Origin: CAZVEE01 sp964625525
Lineage (GTDB): Bacteria; Pseudomonadota; Alphaproteobacteria; JAJFIK01
DNA length: 41,135 nucleotides
NCBI GenBank assembly: GCA_964625525.1
Contig: CAZVEE010000027.1
Span: 1-41,135 of the forward strand
Direction: 5' to 3'
Part shown: positions 7,375-15,096 of the stretch, piece by piece
Layout: each line of letters starts with the position of its first letter
Numbering within the stretch: the stretch's first letter is position 1
Notes under the pieces: generated by a model
What the model was told of the DNA's origin: nothing
The model's database searches: none
What the model saw: only the letters and a program-made list of their open reading frames with translations
Program-made: the position numbers and the translations under genes

Positions 7375-9378
7375 TCAGTCTTCAACTGGTACTGTGCCGC
7401 AGGCTGGTGCCATGGATACGGGATTGCACCACGCCGGGCCCGAGGCCGGCGGCTCCAATCGATAAGGCCCGAAGCGCTCATCCGGCTCCAGATAATCCGT
7501 AGACACATATTGGGCACCGGATAGGAATGCGGCCACCTGGCGCTCACGATCATTGGCGCGTGCCTCGCGCGTGTCCGCGTCGGCGCGGGTGCGTATCAGA
7601 TACCCCTGTTCCACCCGGTCATAAATCAGGGACCCGTCGGCAATGGGATCATTCATGGTGAAATAGGCCGCCACCGGCGACGTGGCGGGCGCGCGCACGA
7701 ACACCACCCGATCCTCAAGCGAGGGGCGGCCGGCGCGATAGATTTCGCCCTTCTCGAAGGATGCATCAAGCGCGAACAACACCTTGCCCCGCGCCGCGCC
7801 CATCAGCGGCCAGCCCCGCGCCCAGACGCCCTCGCGCAGGCTCGGTGCCGCCCCCTGCACCGCATCCGGTACGATCAGATGCCCAGGCGCAAACACCGAG
7901 CGAATCTCTGTATCCAGAGCATCAAATGCCGCCACGTCGAACGGCAGCGGCTGCGCGGCCCCCTCAAGCGGGATCGCAGCCTCTTTCAAATTGAGCAGAA
8001 TGAGGATCGGTGCATGCTCTGGATGCGCAAGCGACCAATCGCGTATCGTCTTCAGGCACTCCGTGAAACGCAGGCAACTGCTCCGATAGTCGATATCTTG
8101 AATGTGGAAGACCTTGAAGCCCGGCGCGGTCAGATCGCTCGCATCGAACGGGGCTGTCTCCAGCCCCTGCGCGGCGGCGATCTGTGGACCCAGCGGCGCG
8201 GCAAAGCGCCCGCCATCGGGATCGTGAAAAAGGTCGAGTTCCAGTTGGCGCGCGCCCCAATCCAACTGCTCCGCCAGCGGACCATGGGCATAATCGAGCG
8301 TCTCCGCGAGGGCTGGATCCTGCGCGGCGATCAGGGCCATTTCGCTGGGCGGGATCGCGCGCTTGTAGCTGTTATGCGTTCCGGCGGCCTGAAGTTGGTT
8401 CACCGCCACATTGGCATTGATCCAGTCGCGGGCACAGGCCGGGCCCGCCTCCGCCGCCGTCGGGGCATCAAGCGGACAGGCCGAGGCCGCCCGTGCCCGC
8501 GCGCGCAAAACCTGGCGCGCCACATCCACCCGGTCTGTGATCAGGCCGTCAACGCCGCGCTCCAAAAGCCGATGCATGGTTTCGGCCTCGTTTACGGTCC
8601 AGATCTGGACTTTCACGCCCCGTGCCTGCGCGGCTGCAATCATCGCGGCATCGGCGATCAGCATGCCTTCGGCTTCCTCAGGGATCTGCATCGCCACCGC
8701 CGGTGTGGGATACCAATGCGCCAAACCGACCCGCGACAGGGCATAGACCCACCGCACTTCGCCTTCCGCCATGGATGTCGCCACCCTCGGGCAGGCTTCG
8801 CGGAACGCATTGAGGGCACCATCATGGGCGGACCCCACGAGCACCCGGCTCTCGGCGCGCGCCTCGCGCAGCACCGCGCACAAGGCCCGCGCCACCGCCG
8901 GATCCTCCGGTTTCAGCTCCATCACAAAACGCGCATCGGCAAACCGCGCCAAGGTCTCGGCCACGGTCGGCACACGCAGGCCCTGCCCCGCATAGGGCCG
9001 CTGAGTCCCTCGCGCGAAGCCCGCTCCCGCATCCGCCGCCTGCACCGCCTCCCAGGTCAGTGCCGCAACCGGGCCATTGATGGTGGTGGTGCGCTCCAGC
9101 GTATCGTCATGGAGCAGCACGAGGACCCCGTCGGCTGTGGCGTGCACGTCCGTTTCCAGCGTATCCGCGCCCATGGCCTGCGCCGCTGAAAACGCCCAAA
9201 GCGTGTTTTCCGGGCGCAGGCTCGCCCCACCGCGATGGGCGACGATGCTTGCCCGGTCCACCGGAGCCTTGGCAAAGAAGGGATGCGGCGCCAGAGGCCG
9301 CACCGGCCACAGCCACAAAGCCGCGACAATCGCAGCCAGGAGAGCCAGGGCCCCCACGATCCACCAACCGCCTCGCAT
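7375..9378 (-). CDS. Glycerophosphodiester phosphodiesterase fused to a PI-PLC-like domain, membrane-anchored
   Basis: A 667-aa two-domain protein. Residues 5-24 form a single hydrophobic anchor, so the catalytic domains should lie outside the cytoplasmic membrane. Residues 44-290 are a GDPD domain with HRGG (48-51), PENT (56-59), E75/D77/H79 and HDDTLERTT (90-98), the metal and acid-base residues of the family. Residues 325-667 resemble the calcium-dependent phosphoinositide phospholipase C (PLC-like TIM barrel) group, with THNSYKR (H335), LELDLFHD (E380, D382) and VFHIQDIDYRSSC (H425). Both folds hydrolyse phosphodiesters through the same barrel type, so a tandem enzyme scavenging phospholipid head groups is plausible. 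The ATG at 9378 has a strong AAGGAGGGG site; an earlier start at 9456 lacks one. Probable operon with the downstream SDR. Confidence 0.87.
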   Translation of the reverse strand: MRGGWWIVGALALLAAIVAALWLWPVRPLAPHPFFAKAPVDRASIVAHRGGASLRPENTLWAFSAAQAMGADTLETDVHATADGVLVLLHDDTLERTTTINGPVAALTWEAVQAADAGAGFARGTQRPYAGQGLRVPTVAETLARFADARFVMELKPEDPAVARALCAVLREARAESRVLVGSAHDGALNAFREACPRVATSMAEGEVRWVYALSRVGLAHWYPTPAVAMQIPEEAEGMLIADAAMIAAAQARGVKVQIWTVNEAETMHRLLERGVDGLITDRVDVARQVLRARARAASACPLDAPTAAEAGPACARDWINANVAVNQLQAAGTHNSYKRAIPPSEMALIAAQDPALAETLDYAHGPLAEQLDWGARQLELDLFHDPDGGRFAAPLGPQIAAAQGLETAPFDASDLTAPGFKVFHIQDIDYRSSCLRFTECLKTIRDWSLAHPEHAPILILLNLKEAAIPLEGAAQPLPFDVAAFDALDTEIRSVFAPGHLIVPDAVQGAAPSLREGVWARGWPLMGAARGKVLFALDASFEKGEIYRAGRPSLEDRVVFVRAPATSPVAAYFTMNDPIADGSLIYDRVEQGYLIRTRADADTREARANDRERQVAAFLSGAQYVSTDYLEPDERFGPYRLEPPASGPAWCNPVSMAPACGTVPVED

Positions 9379-9496
9379 GGCGTACCCCTCCTTCAGCTGC
9401 TGTGCGCTGTCTTTGGGATACACTGTCGCAGAGTGAGGGACTACGTTCCAGATCAACGACGCCCGTCACGCCTCCAGATCAGGACCAGAGCACAGC

Positions 9497-10351
9497 ATGA
9501 GTGAGACGGATTTCTTCGACCTGCACGCCACCCACAATCCCCATCGCTGGTATCTGCCGGTGGTGCCAGAACTTACGGTCGGCCCGCCCGGGCGGGAGTT
9601 TCTGTTCGGCGGCGCGGGGCTTGCCGCGGCCGTCACCGCCATGGAGCGCACCGTCGAGCGCCCGACCATCTGGGCCACGGCGCAGTATCTGTCCTATGCC
9701 CGCCCCGCCTCCATCGTCGATCTTGATGTGGTGGTGCCGGTGCATGGGAAACACAACACCCAGGCGCGCGCCATCGGCCATGTGGGCGATCAGGAGATCT
9801 TCACCGTCAACGCGGCCCTGGGCAGCCGCCCGAGTGATATCTCCGAACAATGGGCCGCACGCCCCGATGCGCCGCCGCCGGAAGACTGTGAACCCATGCC
9901 GCGTTGGCGCAAGGACGCCAAGGACCTGCATGACATGCTGGATCTGCGCGTCGCCAAAGGCCGCTACGGCGAAAAACGCTGGGACGGAACCATCAGCCAG
10001 GACGGCCATGCGGTGCTCTGGGGCCGGGCGAAAGCGGGCCTTCCTTTCACCGCTGGCTTGCTCGCCGTCATCGCCGATTTCGTTCCCTCGGCCACGCGCC
10101 ACGCGCTTGGCCGGCGCGCTGGCGCCAACAGCCTCGACAATACCATCCGCATCCGCCAGATCGTGCCTACGGAATGGGTGCTCTGCGATATCCGCATTCA
10201 CGGCGTCCATGGCGGCTTCGTCCATGGCCGTATGCTGATCTTTTCCCAGGACGGTGTGTTGATGGCGACGGCGAGCCAGTCGGCGATCCTGCGAATCTTC
10301 GATGAACGCGTGATGGCTCAAGAGAGCAGCGGACAAGATGGCAAGAGCTGA
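9497..10351 (+). CDS. Acyl-CoA thioesterase-like protein (double hotdog, TesB/thioesterase superfamily)
   Basis: A 284-aa protein with two hotdog halves, as in TesB-type acyl-CoA thioesterases. The first half shows GGAGLAAAV and WATAQYLSYARP, a typical hotdog helix and strand pair. The second contains a GHAVLWGRAK strand and the IHGVHGGFVHGRMLIFSQDG stretch, as in the C-terminal hotdog. Such enzymes hydrolyse acyl-CoAs to free acid and CoA in the cytoplasm; chain-length preference cannot be read here. It is divergent from the GDPD/PLC gene and nearly abuts the next minus-strand gene. A long open frame on the opposite strand (9479-10336) is its shadow. Confidence 0.75.
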   Translation: MSETDFFDLHATHNPHRWYLPVVPELTVGPPGREFLFGGAGLAAAVTAMERTVERPTIWATAQYLSYARPASIVDLDVVVPVHGKHNTQARAIGHVGDQEIFTVNAALGSRPSDISEQWAARPDAPPPEDCEPMPRWRKDAKDLHDMLDLRVAKGRYGEKRWDGTISQDGHAVLWGRAKAGLPFTAGLLAVIADFVPSATRHALGRRAGANSLDNTIRIRQIVPTEWVLCDIRIHGVHGGFVHGRMLIFSQDGVLMATASQSAILRIFDERVMAQESSGQDGKS

Positions 10352-10359
10352 CGGCGGGT

Positions 10360-11004
10360 TTACTCCGCGTCCGGTACACTCATTTGATGGGCACCGAGCA
10401 ACAGGCAGGCATTCACCTCGTCTTTCAGCGACGCGTCAACCACGATCTGGGCCTCTTGCGTCGAGGCTGGCTCGCTACTGGCGCGCGCCCCGGGGAAGCG
10501 CAGGGAGATCTCTTGCGCTTCGCCCTCCAAACGGAACCGCACCGTGCCCCCGCGCAGGAACCCGAGCGGCAGGGCGATATGCCGGGGCGCGTGCTGCACG
10601 GTGATCAGTTCCAAGAGCGGCATGGCCCCATCGATGCGGCCCACATCTTCAAAGACATCATAGGTGCGCCCGTCCACGGTCATGGCGAGGCTTGACACCG
10701 GGAGGCCCGTTCGGCCATCGCGGGTCGCGCCCATGCGCACAATCCCGTAGGCGCCCTGGTCGCCCAGAAAGCGCACGGTCACGACGCCCGTCACCGCCAC
10801 CTGACCGCGCTCGGTCATCATCGCGTGCTGGAACATCACGCCGCATTCCTCGGCCCGCCCGTTCAGCACATCCACGAAAGGCTCATAAATGGCGTCCCGC
10901 CATTGGGCCGTCTCCTGCGCCGGCGCCGGCGCCGGTGTGGCGATAAACGCGACCAGCCCCAAAGCCACCGCCCGCAGCCCATTCCATCCGCTTTGTGAAC
11001 CCAT
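10360..11004 (-). CDS. Exported protein of unknown function
   Basis: A 214-aa protein with a Sec-type signal peptide: a short N-terminus, a hydrophobic core ALGLVAFIAT and a likely cut after APAPAQ near residue 30. The mature part has two Cys (in AEECG and NACLLL) that could form a periplasmic disulfide, and looks beta-rich. It resembles small periplasmic proteins of the IalB type only vaguely, so I give no family. The ATG at 11004 places the signal peptide normally. A GTG at 11049 with a reasonable AGGGTGAT site would add 15 residues and cannot be excluded. Its stop is 8 bp from that of the convergent thioesterase gene. Confidence 0.7.
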   Translation of the reverse strand: MGSQSGWNGLRAVALGLVAFIATPAPAPAQETAQWRDAIYEPFVDVLNGRAEECGVMFQHAMMTERGQVAVTGVVTVRFLGDQGAYGIVRMGATRDGRTGLPVSSLAMTVDGRTYDVFEDVGRIDGAMPLLELITVQHAPRHIALPLGFLRGGTVRFRLEGEAQEISLRFPGARASSEPASTQEAQIVVDASLKDEVNACLLLGAHQMSVPDAE

Positions 11005-11171
11005 CACCTGTCTGTCCTGCGTCTTGCCACTCAAGGTCTCACCGTCCACATCACCCTGTCAAAGCGGCGAAATCCCGGCAAGGTCATGATCCATGATCGC
11101 ATCAACGCGAAAGCGGGGCACCTGTCTGGCACCCCGCTTCTGAAACCCATCATTGCTCTCGTCGCCCGGTC

Positions 11172-11654
11172 TTACCCGTCATAAAGCTCGGAGATATGCA
11201 GCGTGGCCGGGTAGTTGCCTCTGTCACCATAGGTGCCGACCCAGACATCGTAATTGCCGGTCATCGGGTTGGAGAAGGTGATGCTCGGATTAACGCCGAT
11301 GCCGGAGTCGTCGTCGCAATACCACGTGCCGTCTGGGGCGTTGATCACCAGCGTCGTGTCCGCGTCCGAGCGGACAAAGAACGCCAGCGGCAACAGACCC
11401 AGCGAGCCCGCCTGATAATTCACGTCCAGATCAGGCGCCGTGGCGACGAAGCCCACACAGGGCGAGCCCAAGGTCAGGGACACGTCATTCGGGCCACCGG
11501 ATGCCATCGGCACCGTGATCGGGTCCGGCGTGAAACCGGAGCGGATGTTGTAGACGCCATATGTGCCTTGATAGAGCACGTTTTGGGCGGTGCTGACGCT
11601 GGCCGCCAGCGGCAGGAAGGCGAGCACGCCCAGGAGAAGTTTCAGCTTGCGCAT
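11172..11654 (-). CDS. Small exported protein with a PPC-like beta domain
   Basis: A 160-aa exported protein. The signal peptide runs MRKLKLLLGVLAFLPLAAS with a likely cut after STA near residue 23. The C-terminal half has TTLVINAPDGTWYCDDDSG and GNYDVWVGTYGDRG.YPATLHISE, the pattern of bacterial pre-peptidase C-terminal-like (PPC) beta-sandwich domains (D.....V..PDG....DD......P.I.F..P..G.Y.VWVG). There is no catalytic domain, so a structural or binding role in the periplasm or envelope is likely. The ATG at 11654 is preceded by AGAGGGGG. The 5' leader contains a hairpin (CCGTGCC/GGCACGG at 11679-11696) near that site. Confidence 0.75.
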   Translation of the reverse strand: MRKLKLLLGVLAFLPLAASVSTAQNVLYQGTYGVYNIRSGFTPDPITVPMASGGPNDVSLTLGSPCVGFVATAPDLDVNYQAGSLGLLPLAFFVRSDADTTLVINAPDGTWYCDDDSGIGVNPSITFSNPMTGNYDVWVGTYGDRGNYPATLHISELYDG

Positions 11655-11794
11655 TGATAGCCCCCTCTTGGCCAAGGGCCGTGCCCTGCGGCACGGCGTG
11701 TCGGTCTAGTCTCCCCAAGAACCGCCCAGGGTGAATAGGCAAGGCGGTTCGGTTCTGGCGCCCGCGCACCAACGGCACGCAGGCGCCGCTTGCC

Positions 11795-12625
11795 TTAGAA
11801 CGTCTTCAGTGCCTTGCGTGCACCGGCATGGCCGCTATTGGCCGCCGCCTCGTAATACCCGCGTGCAGCGTCGAGATCGGCGTCAACGCCATTGCCATGG
11901 CGATACATCTGGCCCAGAGCGAATTGAGCCTCCGCTTCGCCTGCCTCGGCGGCGGCCTGATAGAGCCCCACCGGATCGATGGCCGACGCCTGGCCGACAA
12001 CGCCGCTTGTCAGCAGGCGAGCCAAGCCAAGTTGAGCCCCCGAATCACCGGCATCCGCGGCGCTATTGAGCAGCGGCACGGCGCGGTCGACGTCACGGGT
12101 CAGGACGTAGTGGCGCGCGAGCGTCACCATGGCGGTCACATCGCCCCCTTCAGAGTCGGCTTCAAGCTGAGCCACCGCTTCGGTGGACAGGTCGGAGGCC
12201 ACATCGGCAAAGGCCGACGCCTCATCCAGGTCCTTCTGGGCGAACACCGCGCGGCGGCCGTCGATCAGACGTGACTTCTCGTCTTGCGACGTGATCACCG
12301 CCAGCTCTTGGAGCTGGGCTCCGTGGACGATCATGTCGCCTTCGCCTTTGGTAACCGCATCGCCAGGTTCGGCCGCGGCGCCAGTCGCCGCTTCCTTACT
12401 CTCGACCACACCACCAATGCTGGCGGGCTGGACCAGAAGCACGGCCGGATTGCCTTGCGGCGCGCGCATCAACGGCACCGTTTTATCAGCAACTTCCAGG
12501 CGCCCCTCTGTTGTGGGCTTTTGGAACACAACGGACGGCGTTTCCGCATCGGCCAGGGCCGCACCAGCCACAGCCATCAGCGCGAGGGCCGATACCGTCG
12601 AAATCGTTAGTTTGCGAGTGGACAT
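11795..12625 (-). CDS. Exported Sel1-repeat (TPR-like) protein
   Basis: A 276-aa protein with a clear signal peptide (hydrophobic core VSALALMAVAGAALA). The C-terminal half carries at least three Sel1-like repeats, for example AADAGDSGAQLGLARLLTSG, AAEAGEAEAQFALGQMYRHG and AAANSGHAGARKALK. Such alpha-solenoids scaffold protein contacts in the periplasm. The N-terminal half (about 30-150) is low in recognisable motifs. The ATG at 12625 has an AGGGAGAGAGG ribosome site; an upstream frame opening at 12700 would hide the signal peptide. It lies downstream of the OmpA-family gene but behind that gene's terminator, so it probably has its own promoter. Confidence 0.82.
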   Translation of the reverse strand: MSTRKLTISTVSALALMAVAGAALADAETPSVVFQKPTTEGRLEVADKTVPLMRAPQGNPAVLLVQPASIGGVVESKEAATGAAAEPGDAVTKGEGDMIVHGAQLQELAVITSQDEKSRLIDGRRAVFAQKDLDEASAFADVASDLSTEAVAQLEADSEGGDVTAMVTLARHYVLTRDVDRAVPLLNSAADAGDSGAQLGLARLLTSGVVGQASAIDPVGLYQAAAEAGEAEAQFALGQMYRHGNGVDADLDAARGYYEAAANSGHAGARKALKTF

Positions 12626-12804
12626 GCCTCTCTCCCTAAAGGCGCAAGAGCCATATTGATGTGTCATCTTAGGACACTCCCTCTTACGCAGCAACATCAA
12701 AGACCTACCACCAGCCGCCAGGGCCCTTCATGACTCGCCTGTAAGGCGAAGTGCGGGCAAGAGCGTGCGGTTTTTCGGGCGCGGGCTCCCCAGCGCCAGC
12801 CCAC

Positions 12805-12841
12805 CGAAAAAAGCCCTTCGGCGCCGAACGCCGAAGGGCTT
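12805..12841 (-). terminator. Rho-independent terminator of the OmpA-family gene
   Basis: On the minus strand a perfect 13-bp stem (AAGCCCTTCGGCG with CGCCGAAGGGCTT) closes a 5-nt loop and runs into TTTTTT. It begins 28 bp past the OmpA-family stop codon. Confidence 0.9.
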
Positions 12842-12868
12842 CTGGTTTCAAACGCCGACCAATCGGTC

Positions 12869-13906
12869 TTAGCGGAAGCGGATGATCACCTCGCTGCGCC
12901 GGTTGGCTTGGTTGCGCACGCCATCACCGGTGTCGACCGCCGTGTCCCGCTCGCCGAGCGCGGCGGTTTCGATGATGTCCGCGGCCACACCCCGATCCAC
13001 AAGGCCGGCGCGCACCACGGCCGCGCGGCGCTCAGACAGGCCCTGATTGTAGCTGCTTGAGCCGCTCGTATCCGTGTGGCCTTCAATGCGCACCGAATCG
13101 GACCCGCGACACGCGATCTCATCAGCAGCCCGATCGAGCACGGCCAGAGCATCATCGGTGAGATCGGAGCGGTCGAACTCGAAATACACGATCTCAGTCA
13201 CCACCGGCTCGGTCGTTTCGCACTCGGAGGCGATCGGCGCGACGGCCGGCGGCACCGCAGCGGCCGCTTCTTCATAAGCGCGCCCCAGACGGTAGGTCAG
13301 ACCAGCGAAGACCGCATGAGTCGTGTAATCCGCCTCGCCACGACCAAGGTCGTAGTCACCCGCGTCCAAATAGCGGTAGCGCACGGACAGCGCCAAACGG
13401 TCGGAATAGTCGTAGGCGACACCGGCCATGGCCTGCCAGGCAAAGGACAGGTCATCGTCGGACGAGGACGGAAACACCAGGCGCACATCCGGCTCGATGC
13501 GCGCAGCCCCGAGTCCGGCGCCGATGAACGGGCGCCAATTGGTGTCCGTGTCGAAGTCGCGGATCAGATTGGCCATGAACGTGTAGGCGCTGATATCGCC
13601 GCCCACGACCAGGATGTCGTTGCCGTCATCCACGTCTTGTTCCTGGTAGGCCACTTCCAGTTCCCCACGCCACAACGGCGCGAAATAGTGACCCACACCC
13701 ACGGCGGCGGCCCAGCCGTCGTCATACTCAATGTCGAAGGTTTCGCCGAAACCATCGACTTCGCTATCGGTGCCGAACACCCAGCCGCCTTCGGCTTTTA
13801 CATAGGTGTCGTGCCAGAAATTCTCGTTCCAGGAGCCTTCGCCTGCGGTGGCCGATGTCGCCGCCAGCAGCGCCGCCACACACACTCCCATACCCCAATG
13901 CCGCAT
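12869..13906 (-). CDS. OmpA-family outer membrane protein (beta-barrel plus peptidoglycan-binding domain)
   Basis: A 345-aa protein. Residues 1-22 form a signal peptide (VCVAALLAATSATAG). Residues 30-210 form an eight-strand OMP barrel, with alternating strands such as YVKAEGGWVFG, WAAAVGVGHYF, WRGELEVAYQ and LALSVRYRYLD. A linker rich in Ala/Pro leads to the C-terminal OmpA domain (about 235-345), with VYFEFDRSDLTDDA and VRIEGHTDTSGSSSYNQGLSERRA, including the Asp and Arg that bind diaminopimelate. It anchors the outer membrane to the cell wall. AGAGGGGCG precedes the ATG, and a strong terminator follows the gene. Confidence 0.92.
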   Translation of the reverse strand: MRHWGMGVCVAALLAATSATAGEGSWNENFWHDTYVKAEGGWVFGTDSEVDGFGETFDIEYDDGWAAAVGVGHYFAPLWRGELEVAYQEQDVDDGNDILVVGGDISAYTFMANLIRDFDTDTNWRPFIGAGLGAARIEPDVRLVFPSSSDDDLSFAWQAMAGVAYDYSDRLALSVRYRYLDAGDYDLGRGEADYTTHAVFAGLTYRLGRAYEEAAAAVPPAVAPIASECETTEPVVTEIVYFEFDRSDLTDDALAVLDRAADEIACRGSDSVRIEGHTDTSGSSSYNQGLSERRAAVVRAGLVDRGVAADIIETAALGERDTAVDTGDGVRNQANRRSEVIIRFR

Positions 13907-14574
13907 CGTCGCCCCTCTTTGATCCTGTCTGTGCGCCCAAACCGGGCCTGCAATCCATAGCCGAGCGGATTACCTCGTTCGAACTTGTGGGCCGTGTCAA
14001 ACACGCATCAGCCGCCCATCCAAACGCTCTCGCTCACCCTCGCCACCATCCCATCGGATAGCGCTAATACGCCTCGTAGCGTAGCGATCCGATATGACAC
14101 ATGGATAGCAGATTTGCTCGCGTACTGCCGTCAGGCGAGCCTGAGCCGGTGGTTTTTCGCGCCAGTGTGGCATGCAGGCCAGCCTCGCCGGACGCGAAGT
14201 CACGCGCCAATACCCGTGTGGCGTTGCGGTCTTGTGGACAATTCCCCCCGCTGAAGCCCTTGCTCACACGCCTTCATAAGATCTGACGACTATTCATCCC
14301 CAGGGACCTAAGGTAAACCCCAGACTTACCCACATCTGACTGATCCACGTGAAGCATAGTTCGGTTTGACACCGTGATACTCGTCACACTACGCTCGATT
14401 ACAGTCAGTTAACGGACGGGGTTACCTGACACCGGAAATGGATTTACGCAAACGCCATAGATTGACACCAGAGCTATGCGCATAACTTGTGAAAATCCCA
14501 ATATAGCACGGGGAAAACCTGTGCATAAAACGAGATAGACTACTCAGACTCTTTCAAATCACCAGAAGGTGGGG
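13907..14574. other. Long non-coding region, lower in GC, with DnaA-box-like sites and TGACACC repeats
   Basis: About 668 bp without a convincing gene; the short frames on both strands have no ribosome site or recognisable product. The right half (14280-14570) is visibly richer in A/T than its surroundings. It contains three DnaA-box-like 9-mers and three same-orientation TGACACC heptamers, listed separately, and two TTGACA hexamers (14366-14371, 14462-14467) that could be -35 elements for the signalling operon. An unannotated small RNA cannot be excluded. Confidence 0.6.
14233..14528. promoter_or_regulatory. Cluster of DnaA-box-like 9-mers and TGACACC repeats
   Basis: TGTGGACAA at 14233-14241, TTACCCACA at 14326-14334 and TGTGCATAA at 14520-14528 each differ by one base from TTATCCACA or its complement. 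TGACACC occurs at 14367-14373, 14427-14433 and 14463-14469, always in the same direction. The stretch is AT-richer than its surroundings. It could be DnaA-controlled regulation of the signalling operon or an origin-like locus. No replication gene is adjacent, which weakens the origin reading. Confidence 0.3.
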
Positions 14575-15096
14575 ATGATGCACACTGTGTTGCTGATCGG
14601 TGACGATGATTCCACGCGGTATGGATTGAGCCATGCCGCGAGCGCCGCCAATTGTCTGCTCTACCAATACTCAGATCCGGCCATTGCCGTAGAGGCCATC
14701 CGCTTCCTCAATCCGGCCCTCGTGTTCGTAACCCTGCGCATGGGGGATATGGATGGCTGTGTGTGGGATTTCGCTGGCCTCAACATTTGCCGGGTATTGC
14801 GCGAAGCCCATGGTCCGGATCTGCCGGTCCTGCTGCTGACGCCCAATGACACCCCGGCCATTGTCAAACCCTGCCTGTCTGCCGGCGCCGATGACTATCT
14901 CGTGCAGCATGACGAGGCCATGGCGCGGGAGCGCCTGGCTCGCTGGCTGCCCGTCTCGCAGACCCGCCGCCGATCAGAGGCGTCCCGGCCCCGGACAACC
15001 CGCGCGCCCGCCCAAACGGCGGCGGTCCAGCCTCCTTTCCTCAGTTCGTTGAACCTCACCGCCCCGGCGCAACCGGTCTTGGCCGAGGTGAAATGA
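14575..15096 (+). CDS. Degenerate response-regulator receiver protein
   Basis: A 173-aa protein with a CheY-like receiver fold over residues 3-125 and a Pro/Arg-rich tail. The acidic pair near the N-terminus (D10, D11 in LLIGDDD) is kept, and the LLLTPND and SAGADDYLVQ segments match beta-4/alpha-4 and beta-5. In ALVFVTLRMGDMDG, however, the phospho-acceptor Asp position is T53, and the conserved Lys of the KP motif is replaced (LVQHD). It therefore should not be phosphorylated in the usual way and may act as a binding or phosphorylation-independent receiver. The ATG at 14575 or 14578 follows AGAAGGTGGGG. It overlaps the next gene by ATGA, which implies coupled translation. Confidence 0.8.
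   Translation: MMHTVLLIGDDDSTRYGLSHAASAANCLLYQYSDPAIAVEAIRFLNPALVFVTLRMGDMDGCVWDFAGLNICRVLREAHGPDLPVLLLTPNDTPAIVKPCLSAGADDYLVQHDEAMARERLARWLPVSQTRRRSEASRPRTTRAPAQTAAVQPPFLSSLNLTAPAQPVLAEVK

Noticed and set aside
9479..10336. Minus-strand open frame over the thioesterase gene
   Set aside because: The plus-strand frame has clear hotdog-domain segments. The minus frame has His/Arg/Asp-rich text and no motif.
14233..14528. Firm call of a chromosomal replication origin
   Set aside because: Only three near-consensus boxes are seen and no dnaA, parAB, hemE or similar origin neighbours lie in the window. It is kept as a hypothesis only.
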